A stretch of 64,000 nt of DNA, from contig JAJGOT010000033.1 in NCBI GenBank assembly GCA_022457155.1, forward strand, positions 1,809,001 through 1,873,000. The letters are read 5' to 3'. Below are positions 11,401 to 23,900 of the stretch, piece by piece. Source of the stretch: Cladopsammia gracilis. Its lineage: Eukaryota; Cnidaria; Anthozoa; Scleractinia; Dendrophylliidae. Position 1 is the stretch's first letter. Every line of letters begins with the position of its first letter. The notes beneath the pieces were generated by a model that searched no databases, had not been told where the DNA came from, and was given only the letters and a program-made list of their open reading frames with translations. Made by a program: the position numbers and the translations under genes.

Positions 11401-14400
11401 TCTCGTTGGGTGCCCTGTAAAGGCACCATAATGATATGGGAAAACAGTTCAAGGCCATTCCAAACGTTTTCCTAAACATTTCTCGTTGGGTGCCCTGTAA
11501 AGGCACCATAATGATATGGGAAAACAGTTCAAGGCCATTCCAAACGTTTTCCTAAACACTTCTCGTTGGGTGCCCTGTAAAGGCACCATAATGTATGGGA
11601 AAACAGTTCAAGGCCATTCCAAACGTTTTCCTAAACATTTCTCGTTGGGTTCCCTGTAAAGGCACTATAATGATATGGGAAAACAGTTCAAGGCCATTCC
11701 AAGCGTTTGACTAAACATTTCTCGTTGGGTGCCCTGTAAAGGCACCATAATGATATGGGAAAACAGTTCAAGGCCATTCCAAGCGTTTGACTAAACATTT
11801 CTCGTTGGGTGCCCTGTAAAGACACCATAATGATATGGGAAAACAGTTCAAGGCCATTCCAAACGTTTTCCTAAACATTTCTCGTTGGGTGCTCTGTAAA
11901 GGCACTATAATGATATGGGAAAACAGTTCAAGGCCATTCCAAACGTTTTCCTAAACACTTCTCGTTGGGTGCCCTGTAAAGGCACCATAATGATATGGGA
12001 AAACAGTTCAAGGCCATTCCAAACGTTTTCCTTAACATTTCTCGTTGGGTGCCCTGTAAAGGCACTATAATGATATGGGAAAACAGTTCAAGGCCATTCC
12101 AAGCGTTTGACTAAACATTTCTCGTTGGGTGCCCTGTAAAGGCACCATAATGATATAGGAAAACAGTTCAAGGCCATTCCAAGCGTTTGACTAAACATTT
12201 CTCGTTGGGTGCCCTGTAAAGGCACCAAAATGATATGGGAAAACAGTTCAAGGCCATTCCAAACGTTTTCCTAAACATTTCTCGTTGGGTGCCCTGTAAA
12301 GGCACCATAATGATATGGGAAAACAGTTCAAGGCCATTCCAAGCGTTTGACTAAACATTTCTCGTTGGGTGCCCTGTAAAGGCACCAAAATGATATGGGA
12401 AAACAGTTCAAGGCCATTCCAAACGTTTTCCTAAACATTTCTCGTTGGGTGCCCTGTAAAGGCACTATAATGATATGGGAAAACAGTTCAAGGCCATTCC
12501 AAGCGTTTTTCTAAACATTTCTCATGAGGTGCTCCTAACATATTTGTATCAACGGTTTAGTTTTGGTAACAATTATTATAATCATGAATATGACATAAAG
12601 TTATTTGTCATTTTCACTGTTACTTCATTATGACAGAATTATGTGTGTTCAGTCATGTTGAACGTTTATAGATAAATGCGCCTATCGTGGAGTAGCACGT
12701 AATCCTGGACATAACTCTAAAAGAAAGGCAAGAATTTTACAAGAATAACTTTGCTGTTATTTTCTGTAGATGTCATATTACGCTCCACCAGACCAAATTG
12801 ATCAAGTAGATTATGCCAGGGACAGCGGAGTTAAAATGTTAGAATATATGGAAGGTTATTTCAACATTCCTTATCCTCTTCCCAAAGCTGGTAAGTAAGA
12901 CAAATTCATGATACCAGAAACCCACTTATGGGTTTCTGATGATACTCATGATACTTATTGTCAAAATATGGTTACCATGCAAACGCAAAGGAGACAGGAG
13001 TGGTCGAGTGGTTCGGGCGCCGGACTTGAAATCCGGAGGTCCCGGGTTCAAGTCCCGCTCTGACCACTAGATAGCGTTGTTTCACGGGAGACCCGAGTTC
13101 AACTCCTTGGCCACGCTTGTAAAATAGCCAACTGGTTTGCCTCCTGCAAGTTGGGATTTTTAAAATGTTATGTTTAATTTGAATGCTCCGTCCCATTAGC
13201 AGTTGTGCTATTAACACTGCCGAGGGTAAATAAATGATATCTATTTATTTATTTTTATTTTTTAACGTCACATGTCTCGCCTGTCTGTCTATCTCATCAA
13301 AATGTTCCCAGATAAATGTTTCCAAGACACAAGGAGATACATTTTTTTCAAGTCGCAATCCATTTCCATCCCGGCCATCTGCTGCCACAGACACTTAGGT
13401 CGTGTAATATTGGGATCAACCATTTTCAGTTGGTTGTGTTGGTTGGATTTTTTTCGTGTTCTATTGGGAAAAAAAACTGTTTTCGGTTGGTTTGGTTGAT
13501 CAACCATTTCAACCAGCTCTTGGACCTGGTTGAAATGGTTGAAATGGTTTAAACCGTAAATGGTTGAAAAGTGTTCTATTGGAACGCCTCAACGAAATCA
13601 ATCAAAACTGGTTTGGGTTGAAACGGTTGTTCCCAATAGAACAAGACCTTATTTTTACTATAACCATTATCTTTAGGTTTCCACTGATATTAACCCTCGG
13701 ACGTACACGTTTTCATAAACAAAACTCTGAAAACGGCTTGTCAGCTTTGCCTGAGCTCAGATGCGGAGCAGCTTATGAATCCCAACAACTATTTATCCAA
13801 TTGGAAGCCCTTCTAAGCAAAAAACAATCGATATAAAAGTAAGGAGTTTGACACCAAACTGCAAGACAATTTTCGAAAAATGATAGAAAACGCGGCATTG
13901 GAGATTTGAGCAGGTTTTGGAGCATTTAAGTAATATTTACAGAACTAGTGAATACTTTTTAACGGTTCGCACGATTTGCAATCGGCTTATAATTCAGATT
14001 TAGCAAGCCTTGGGAAGGCTTCTCCCAGAAATTTGGGTTCGTAGATTGTTTAGTCAAAGAGCATGAAGTATTTAAAATTTTAAGGGAATTTTAGGGCTAA
14101 ATTTTGATGGTGTAATTCTTCCGCATTATTCTGCTCCAACGATTTTGCTGAACTTGGTAAGGGTATGTATTAAGTCAATGTAAGCTGATTCCATAAATTT
14201 AAGTTAACAGCAAAATTTTCACTGGGTACGATTTTGTTCAAAAGGTGGGATTCATTTAAGCCCGATTACTACTAAATATATTTTTTCCCATTACAATCGA
14301 ATTCTATCATATTATTGCTAGATAATAGCTGTAAGTTTTCGCAAAGTTTTAGAAGCATCGCTTTAGAGTACTGTTCAATTGTGTGGTCTCCTCATACTCG

Positions 14401-14938
14401 AAGAAACATTAATTTGATTGAGCGTGTTCAGAGAAGGCCTTCTAAGCTTATTTTAAAGAATGACTCTTGCTATGAAGCCCGCTTAAAGGAGTTGAACTTA
14501 AGAACTCTCGAACAAAGACGTTTTATTGCTGACGTTTCTTTTTTATACGAAGCTTTGTATGGTTACCTTAATTTAGATGTTACTAAGATTTTAAAATTTT
14601 ATCTTGAAGATGATCGTTACATTCTCAGAGGCTCTGACGGCATAAAATTGAAGAAAAACTATGCCAAAACTAATGCCTTTAAATTTACTTATTTTAATCG
14701 TATTGTTAACAGCTGGAACAGTTTATCGACCGAAGTTCAGCTTAGTCCTAACTTACGTTCATCAAAAGGAGTCTACTGAATTTTTTAAAAATTTAATACT
14801 ATTTTTTTAAATGTAATTTGTAATTGTAATTTAAGTACAAAATTTTTTATTAATTCTTTTGATGTGATTTGAACATTGGGGGTCCGCCTAGAATGGGGTC
14901 TAGGACTCTTTTGCGGACCTCCTATGGCTATCTCTAGT

Positions 14939-14995
<57 letters not shown>

Positions 14996-15008
14996 CCACA
15001 CTAATTTG

Positions 15009-15050
<42 letters not shown>

Positions 15051-16060
15051 TAATGTAATTTATTTCTATTTTTTTAGCCATGAATTGTAATAAATAAATA
15101 AATAAAATAAATAAAGTTTGTCATAGGCGAGTGCGCCCGAAATAACAACGGAGCCACCTTAAAGTAGCACTAAAAATGGTGACATAGCCTCTGTAATCAT
15201 TATGTTTTTCTGGCAGACATGATTGCTATTCCTGACTTTGCGGCTGGTGCAATGGAGAACTGGGGCTTGATAACGTATCGAGAGACAGCAATGTTGTTCA
15301 AGGAAGGTGAATCATCCGAGTCTAACAAGAAACGTGTAGCTGCTGTTGTATCCCACGAGCTCGCTCACCAGGTATGGAATGGAAGAGTTACTTCATACAG
15401 TAAAAACTCGCGTATAAAGACCTAGACAATAAAGTGTATGATCGTTTGTCTCACGATGTAGTCACTTAAGATGTAGATCGCCACGTTTCGATTGCTTACT
15501 GCTAGTCCTCATCAGGCTACGAGGTCGATTGATTACGCGTCACCATTAGTCATATCACGATGGTCGGCCGTGACCGTATTAGGATAGATTACTTAGGTGT
15601 CCCCAATTAGCAAACTGTACTACAGCAAGCTAGAATGTTTTGACACAATAATAATGTTCTTATTCTTATTCTTATTCTTATTCTTATTCTTATTCTTATT
15701 CTTATTCTTATTCTTATTCTTATTCTTATTCTTATTCTTATTCTTATTCTTATTCTTATTCTTATTCTTATTCTTATTCTTATTCTTATTCTTATTCTTA
15801 TTCTTATTCTTATTCTTATTCTTATTCTTATTCTTATTCTTATTCTTATTCTTATTCTTATTCTTATTCTTATTCTTATTCTTATTCTTATTCTTATTCT
15901 TATTCTTATTCTTATTCTTATTCTTATTCTTATTCTTATTCTTATTCTTATTCTTATTCTTATTCTTATTCTTATTCTTATTCTTATTCTTATTCTTATT
16001 CTTATTCTTATTCTTCTTCTTCTTCTTCTTCTTCTTCTTCTTCTTCTTCTTCTTCTTCTT

Positions 16061-16127
<67 letters not shown>

Positions 16128-17832
16128 CCATGATACCATCGTGATGCTATATTAGGAAAACAGCGAGGTTCATTAAACTTGCAAAAAGGAACTCGATTAA
16201 TATTTTCCCAATACGGACCGAACAAGGTAGTTCAATAAAATGTCCTGTGAATATAAACAAAATGTGATCTTTATTGTTTTCATCCATTTTCAGTGGTTTG
16301 GCAATTTAGTTACCATGGAATGGTGGGATGACCTGTGGCTCAATGAAGGATTTGCCAGCTTTGTAGAATATTATGGAGTCAACGCTACAGAACCTGGATG
16401 GAAAATGGTAACTGTAGTAATGTTTTGGAATGTGAAAATACAAAATCGGCGAACACAAACTTGGCAAAGGGAAACAATGAGGAACAAACGTTTAGTGTAA
16501 TAGGGTGTTTTCACTCCGCACGTGACTGGCGGCCATATTGGAGTGCTAAAATAATGGTGGTGACTAAAATGGATACTCCAAAATCAGGTTGGACACCTTA
16601 TTGAGACTTATATAACGGAGTAACTGGTTAGCTTTCAGTTGAGGTTAGGGGCAAAAGTTTATATATTTAAATTTAGGACTAAGCAACCCGAGAAGCTAGG
16701 TGGTACAGTGGTACGGTAGGCTATGTAAGCCTAAGCCTAGCTGAGGTCACAGGTTCAATCCTGAGTGGGGATTTTAGATTTTCTTTTTTACACTTAAAAA
16801 TTTATTGAAAATAAATTCTAAGTGTCGACATTACGTTATATAATTCTCAATAAGTGTCCGAGGTGATCCAATCTGATTTTGGAGTATCCATTCTAGTCAC
16901 GACCCTAAAATAATAGGAAATGTTTGAATAAGAATAAAACTAAAGTCCCATAGGATTTGTTTAAGACACCAATATGACCGCCATTTCATTCTGATTGTTT
17001 TGGGAAACCAATATGGCCGCCGTGACTTCAGGTGCAAATGCTCTCTACTGTATATATACTGCATCACGCTATGTGCATGCTTGCACCAATTTTTCTACCG
17101 TTTGGCTAAGTCATTAATTCAGTAAAGATTCTAAAATAATAATTTGTACAATAAAGGCACAGTTCTACAGTAAACGCTATAAATGTGGCACAGATGACTT
17201 TATTCCGAGGACCACTGAAACGGATAGCAGTTACGAGTGCTAAAGCGAATTTATTGTTGGTCTGTAGGATAAATGATTAACGCGCATTGACCGTTTTCAA
17301 TTTTATTATTTGAAAATGTTCCTTTGTCTGACTTAATCATTTTCATAAACATTATTTGGCTAAAAACTTAAAGCACCAGTCTTTGGAAGCCGCAGTTGTA
17401 TTGAACAATTGGGATACTGCTTGTTTAACAACACTGTACATTCACCACTTTAACTTGATCTAAAGGTTCTTCAATGGTTATATTTCGTTTATCAACACTT
17501 CATATTCAAACGCATTGATCACACTACTTCGGTTATAAATTGAAATGAAAGAAGAGGCTTAAAAAGTATCTTGGTTGTTGATGGAACTTATCGGATCGAT
17601 ATCGGAACTGAGCTGAATTTTGTACTCAATTATAACCACGGTCAATAGCGATGTAAAGAAGAAAGAAAAACGGAGGGCATACCTTAACTCATGCCGCTTC
17701 GCGCCTGAGTAACAAGTAAAGTGAACAAGTAAACAAATTTCAAAATAGAATTGGATGGGATAAAATGGACAACGAAAAGTACAACGGCGACGCTCAACAT
17801 GGAAAAATGATTATTGTAGACTGATACACCCG

Positions 17833-17906
<74 letters not shown>

Positions 17907-20900
17907 GTTCAACATGAAGATGAGTATAGTTAGCTCAAATATTCACTTAATAGCATATTTTTTTCGTTCTCAGCTTGACCAATTTGTAGTATCAGATATG
18001 GTGTCTGCATTTTTACTGGACGGTTTGGCGAACTCCCATCCTATCAAAGTTCCTGTGCATCATCCTGATGAAATCAATGAGATTTTTGACTCCATCTCAT
18101 ATAACAAGGTACTACACCTCAACAGAGTACTGTTACACTGAAGTCAGTAAAAGCAAGTATCTGTATATGCGAAACTTTCATTTTGTTCAGTTAAGTTATT
18201 TCTGTAACATTCGCCAGGACTGTAATATTTACCAGTACTTATTGGCGGAATATCCATTGAAGTGAGATGTCGCTTGAGATGTCGGGGTTAGAGGGGGGGG
18301 GGGGGGGGGAGGGGAATGCCCGCGCTGACTTAAAACGTTAATGACTTTAAAAGCATTTTGCCGACACCCACCAAACTTCGTCCCATTTGTTCATGACCTA
18401 TTAAGTTTTTTTATGGCAAACATCTTCTGCATTCTCCTGCTTAAGTTAACGTGTAAACGACACATTTTAACTTTCTTGTAGTTAATTTCACAAATTAAGA
18501 TCATTTTATCATCGTTCAATTCTTGGTGGGGGCGGTCCTCTGTCCTCTGTTTACGTAGGAGTAATATCACATGCTGGCAAATACTGTTTCTTGAACGTGT
18601 TATATTCTGGGTGTAAATGTTGGCCAAATTTCTTTTGGATCCAGATAAAACTGCATTGCTGATGTTGATTTTGGAGTGTATTATGCAACCAGAAGTTTCT
18701 ACATAAAGGTTAACAGGAATGTTTTCTCTTTTCAGGGCTCATCAATCATTCGCATGCTTCAGTTTTACCTTGGGAGAGATGTCTTTTTGCAAGGACTAAA
18801 TGTGAGTGAGATGCTGAACTGTTCACCTGAATTCTACATTGCTTTTGTTCTGTTTTAAGTTTTGTTGTAAAAGTATGTTATAATATCATGTTTAAGTAAT
18901 TTTTATACAAATACGTTAGCGGCTACCAATAACCATCAATTTCAGATGACATGATACATAATTGATTAAATTTTGAGAATAAGGATAATAATAAATGTTG
19001 CATATTTACCCTGTCAACGCGTCCACCGCGGTCAATCGTCCGAGGCGTTTTTCGTTTTATTGAGTGGGATTTTATTTAATATTAAATGGAAATATGGGCA
19101 AGGATGTATAAAAAAAATAGTTGACGTTACTATCTTTTAATTTTTCTCAAAATAATGAGCTTTTTTCCGTTGAAAACTGACCAAAACTCTTTGCGCCTGA
19201 TCAAAATTATGTTGGCAAATGGCGCCGACAATTCTGCAGTTCACAGTTTTTAAACTCTTAGAACCTTTTTAGTAAACTTTCAAAACGTTTGGTAAGTTGA
19301 CAGTATATTGGCAATATATTAAACTTTAAACAGTGAAAATTTAAGTACTTTGCCAAACTTTTGCAAATTTCTCTCGTTTGACCGCGGTTAAGTCAACACG
19401 CAACTGACCGAAATATCCGTGCCTTAAGATTGGTCTGCCCTCTAAGCATGCGCAAGCGTATATTTGAAGTATCATCATGTTACTTTGTGCTGTATCTTTT
19501 CTTTTAGCGCTACCTCAACAAATTTCTGTATAGTAATGCAGTTACGGATGACTTGTGGAATGCCCTTCAAGAGGTACTTTTGCGGGTTTTTTTTTTATTG
19601 CAGAGTGAATTGTTTGCCGGCTTTCTTTGTTACTGATTAGTATACAGATCATGCGGATCAAGCGGATCCGCATATATTAAACAATTTAAGCGGGAAAATG
19701 ACGTCATCGTGATAAACAATAGGGTTAAAAGGCCTGTTCAAGCTTGCCCAGTCAGTAAAGTATGACGTGGTGGTTATAAATACGGCAGTTTTGTGTGGGT
19801 GTTTGCTTTCTTCTAATGTTTTTTTTTTGTGTGTTTTGTATTGTCAGCAAAATAATAGTATTATAGAATTGTGTTATGAAAGCGGGTCTGTACAGATAAA
19901 AGAGTTGTAGGTTCATTGTCTCTTTTATCAACAACTTTGACATCCTAATAAATCGTTTCTAATTTTTCTCTAGTAAGTGATTGGTTTAAAAGGGGTTTTT
20001 GATCGATTTCATGTTGTAAGTTTAAGGAGGGCCATTCGATTCCTAATTTGTGATGTGTTAATCTCAGTGGATGTATTGACTGAAATATATGCGTATCTGC
20101 CTTCTGTACATAACACCTATGGGAGCACTATGTTATGGTCCAAATGCAAATGTAGAACACTGTTTCAAGGTTTGTAGTTTAGATTACCGCATAACGAAAG
20201 AACACCCAGACAGTTATCATTTCAACTTGTATTTATTTGATATGTTCATCAACGTTCCAAAGGTAGTTAAAAGGTAAGTCAACAAATGTAAAGTTCCGAG
20301 TGATATTTACATGCAGCTACACACAATTTTTTTTTCAAAGGAATCAACAAGCATTGATTTTATAATGTCCATACGCCAGTGTTTGGCGTCCATTACTTAG
20401 AATGTGTCGTTTATCATCGTAAGGTGAAAGGCTTGTCTTCGTCAAAGTTACAGAATAGATCTGATGGTTCTCGCTCCTAATTTGATTCAAAGGAAGGAAA
20501 AAGTGGGTTTAACGAGTCAAAAATGGATACATTTTTGGAGCAAAACATGGAAACGAGGCAAAGTGCAGCGGAGCGAAAAAAAAATTAGGAAGTCAAAACT
20601 GCCGTCCCACTTGATCGCGTGTATAAGTTATATTCGAGGGATTAACGGCACGTAAATTAGGTTGCATAAAAACACCATTTTTTCTTTGTTCATATATTTT
20701 TATAGCGCGAATTCAAGAGCAACTTAGACCAATCCGTGGAGTAGCTCATTGTAACTCAGAGCAACTCAGAACATTTGAGTAAGAAACTCAGAGCACTTGA
20801 GCGAGCAACTTAGACCATACAACTTAAACCAACCCCCTGGAGTAGCTCATTGTAACTCAGAGCAACTCAGAACATTTGAGTAAGAAACTCAGAGCACTTG

Positions 20901-23900
20901 AGCGAGCAACTCGGACCATTTGATTGAGCAACTTAGAGCAACTCGGAGCAACTCGGAGCAATTCGGAGCAACTTAGAGCAACTCGGAGCAACTCGGAGCA
21001 ACTTAGAGCAACTCGGAGCAACTCGGAGCAACTTTGAGCAACTTAGAGCAACTCGGAGCAACTCAGAACAACTCAGAGCAAGTCGGAGCAACTCAGAGCA
21101 ATTCACACGATGATGAGACTTACTCTTTTAAGAGTAATCTAAAAAAAACACTCTTGTTCCTTGACCTCTGCTCAAACTGACTAAACAGATCGACAAGGAT
21201 CTGTTCCATTGTTCGTTCTTGTTATTCCAACTAAACAAAAACTGTTTGCAACATGAAATTTGTTTATTTCGAGGGCCAAAGTGGACAAAAGGGCGAAAAG
21301 GGCACTTTATCAGGCATATGTTTTTTTACCCTAACACCTTGCGTGGAGTACACGAAGTGTGTTTCACGCGCGGAGGAGAAAGAAAATAATTGAATTGAGG
21401 AGGAGGAGGAGGAGGAGGAGGAGGAGGAGGAGGAGGAGGAGGAGGAGGAGGAGGAGGAAACAATACAATTGTGGTGGTGTATTGTTTCCTCCTCCTCCTC
21501 CTCCTCAATTCATTTATTTTCTTCCTCCTCCGCGCGTGAAACACACCTCCTGTACTCCACGCAAGGTATTAGGGTAAAAAAAACATATGCCTGATAAAGT
21601 GCCCTTTTGTCCCTTTTGTCCATTTTGGTCCTCGAAATAAACATAAGTTTCACGTTGCAAACAAACAGTTTTTTGTTTAGTTGAAATAACAAGAACGAAC
21701 AATGGAACAGATCCTTGTCGATCTGTTTAGTCAGTTTGCGCAGAGGTCAAGGAACAAGAGTGTTTTTTAGATTACTCTTAAAAGAGTAAGTCTCATCTGT
21801 TATCAACCCTGTATCATCGTGTGAATTGCTCTGAGTTGCTCCGAGTTGCTTTAAGTTGCTCTAAGTTGCTCCGAGTTGCTCCGAGTTGCTCTAAGTTGCT
21901 CCGAGTTGCTCCGAGTTGCTCTAAGTTGCTCCGAGTTGCTCCGAGTTGCTCTGAGTTGCTGTGAGTTGCTCCGAGTTGCTCTAAGTTGCTTCGAGTTGCT
22001 CCGAGTTGCTCCGAGTTGCTCCGAATTGCTCCGAGTTGCTCCGAGTTGCTTCGAGTTGCTCTAAGCTGCTCAATCAAATGGTCCGAGTTGCTCGCTCAAG
22101 TGCTCTGAGTTTCTTACTCAAATGTTCTGAGTTGCTCTGAGTTACAATGAGCTACTCCAGGGGGTTGGTCTAAGTTGTATGGTCTAAGTTGCTCGCTCAA
22201 GTGCTCTGAGTTTCTTACTCAAATGTTCTGAGTTGCTCTGAGTTACAATGAGCTACTCCAGGGGTTGGTCTAAGTTGCTCTTGAATTCGCGCTATAAAAA
22301 TATATGAACAAAGAAAAAAATGGTGTTTTTATGCAACCTAATTTACGTGCCGTTAATCCCTCGAATACAACTTATACACGCGATCAAGTGGAACGGCAAT
22401 TTTGACTTCTTAATTTTTTTTCGCTCCGCTGCACTTTGCCTCGTTTTCGTGTTTTGCTCCAAAAATGTATCTATTTTTGACTCGTTAAACCCACTTTTTC
22501 CTTCCTTTGAATCAAATTAGGAGCGAGAACCATCAGATCTATTCTGTAACTTTGACGAAGACAAGCCTTTCACCTTACGATGATAAACGACACATTCTAA
22601 GTAATGGACGCCAAACACTGGCGTATGGACATTATAAAATCAATGCTTGTTGATTCCTTTGAAAAAAAAATTGTGTGTAGCTGCATGTAAATATCACTCG
22701 GAACTTTACATTTGTTGACTTACCTTTTAACTACCTTTGGAACGTTGATGAACATATCAAATAAATACAAGTTGAAATGATAACTGTCTGGGTGTTCTTT
22801 CGTTATGCGGTAATCTTAACTACAAACCTTGAAACAGTGTTCTACATTTGCATTTGGACCATAACATAGCGCTCCCATAGGTGTTATGTACAGAAGGCAG
22901 ATACGCATATATTTATTTCAGTCAATACATCCACTGAGATTAACACATCACAAATTAGGGATCGAATGGCCTCCCTTAAACTTACAACATGAAATCGATC
23001 AAAAACCCCTTTTAAACCAATCACTTACTAGAGAAAAATTAGAAACGATTTATTAGGATGTCAAAGTTGTTGATAAAAGAGACAATGAACCTACAACTTT
23101 TTAATCTGTACAGACCCGCTTTCATAACACAATTCTATAATACCATTATTTTGCTGACAATACAAAACACAAAAAAAAAAACATTAGAAGAAAGCAAACA
23201 CCCACACAAAACTGCCATATTTATAACCACCACGTCATACTTTACTGACTGGGCAAGCTTGAACAGGCCTTTTAACCCTATTGTTTACCACGATGACGTC
23301 ATTTTCCCGCTTAAATTGCTTAATATATGCGGATCCGCTTGATCCGCATGATCCGCCGGTTGCAGAAGCCCCATTCTGTATACTACTGTACTGAAAAAGT
23401 TATAGCGATTTTCGTATGACCTTGAAATGTTTTCTCGTAACACAACCAAAACAACAAGGAAGCGATTTGATTGGTTTAGCGAACGGGAGCAAATACACAT
23501 GCACGGCTTTTGGTTGGTTTAGCGAACACGCAAAGGAAAGCGAACGGATTGCGAACTAAAAAGTAGCTATTATTTTGACGTCACTCGCTTTTCAGCATCC
23601 TGATTGGTCAATCGAACAAGCTTCTTTCCATTTGGGGATATTCTTAGTGGGAAAACGAGCAAAGCTTGTTGCGTCTTTTCAACTACTGGCAGGGGCAGTA
23701 CGTAGCTTTGCAAGGTCTTCTCTGATTTGCTGAGAAAACATTAGAACAAACAACACAACAATAGACCCTAGCCCTGAAAACAATAGAGCTGCGTGATACC
23801 CAAGTCCAATGAAATTAGAGGTTAAGAGCTACATGGTATCTGTACTGGCAGGTGAAACAAATCGCGAACACTCAGGAAACCGTTTTTCAAAGTCATACGA

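Larger units (their letters stand above)
13935..15162 (+). mobile_element. TTAAGGTGGCTC-type repeat interrupted by a LINE
   Basis: Positions 13935-14365 and 15113-15162 match in inverted order the continuous sequence 48370-48887. The right end reads GGAGCCACCTTAA. The middle (14366-15112) is a LINE fragment absent from the other copy. About 20 bases of the host repeat were lost at the insertion point. Confidence 0.85.
19648..23355. mobile_element. Giant 3.7 kb foldback element
   Basis: Two inverted arms of about 1.8 kb begin GATCATGCGGATCAAGCGGA and meet near 21470. Each arm contains, from outside in, a non-repetitive 1 kb stretch, a direct duplicate of about 110 bp (TGGAGTAGCTCATTG...), an array of 10 bp units (GAGCAACTCG; about 19 copies at 20925-21113 and 25 at 21822-22073) and a 230 bp inner arm. 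The centre has (GGA)n against a shorter (TCC)n. Long inverted repeats holding short tandem arrays are the layout of Drosophila Foldback (FB) elements. No transposase or convincing ORF was seen inside. Confidence 0.9.

Noticed and set aside
10885..12525. CRISPR-like regular array
   Set aside because: Units are contiguous 80 bp repeats with no unique spacers; this is a eukaryotic satellite.
12997..13070. Functional tRNA-Ser(UGA) gene
   Set aside because: Has a serine-like anticodon arm and B box, but no paired acceptor ends and only a short variable arm. It is fused to a repeat body also found at 57004, so it is a SINE head.
15597..16225. Long open frames of alternating Phe/Leu, Asn/Lys or Arg/Ile
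   Set aside because: Pure translation of the TTATTC/TTC/TTA microsatellite.
21814..22077. Repetitive protein ([14 protein letters not shown] repeats)
   Set aside because: Translation of the decamer array in the foldback arm.
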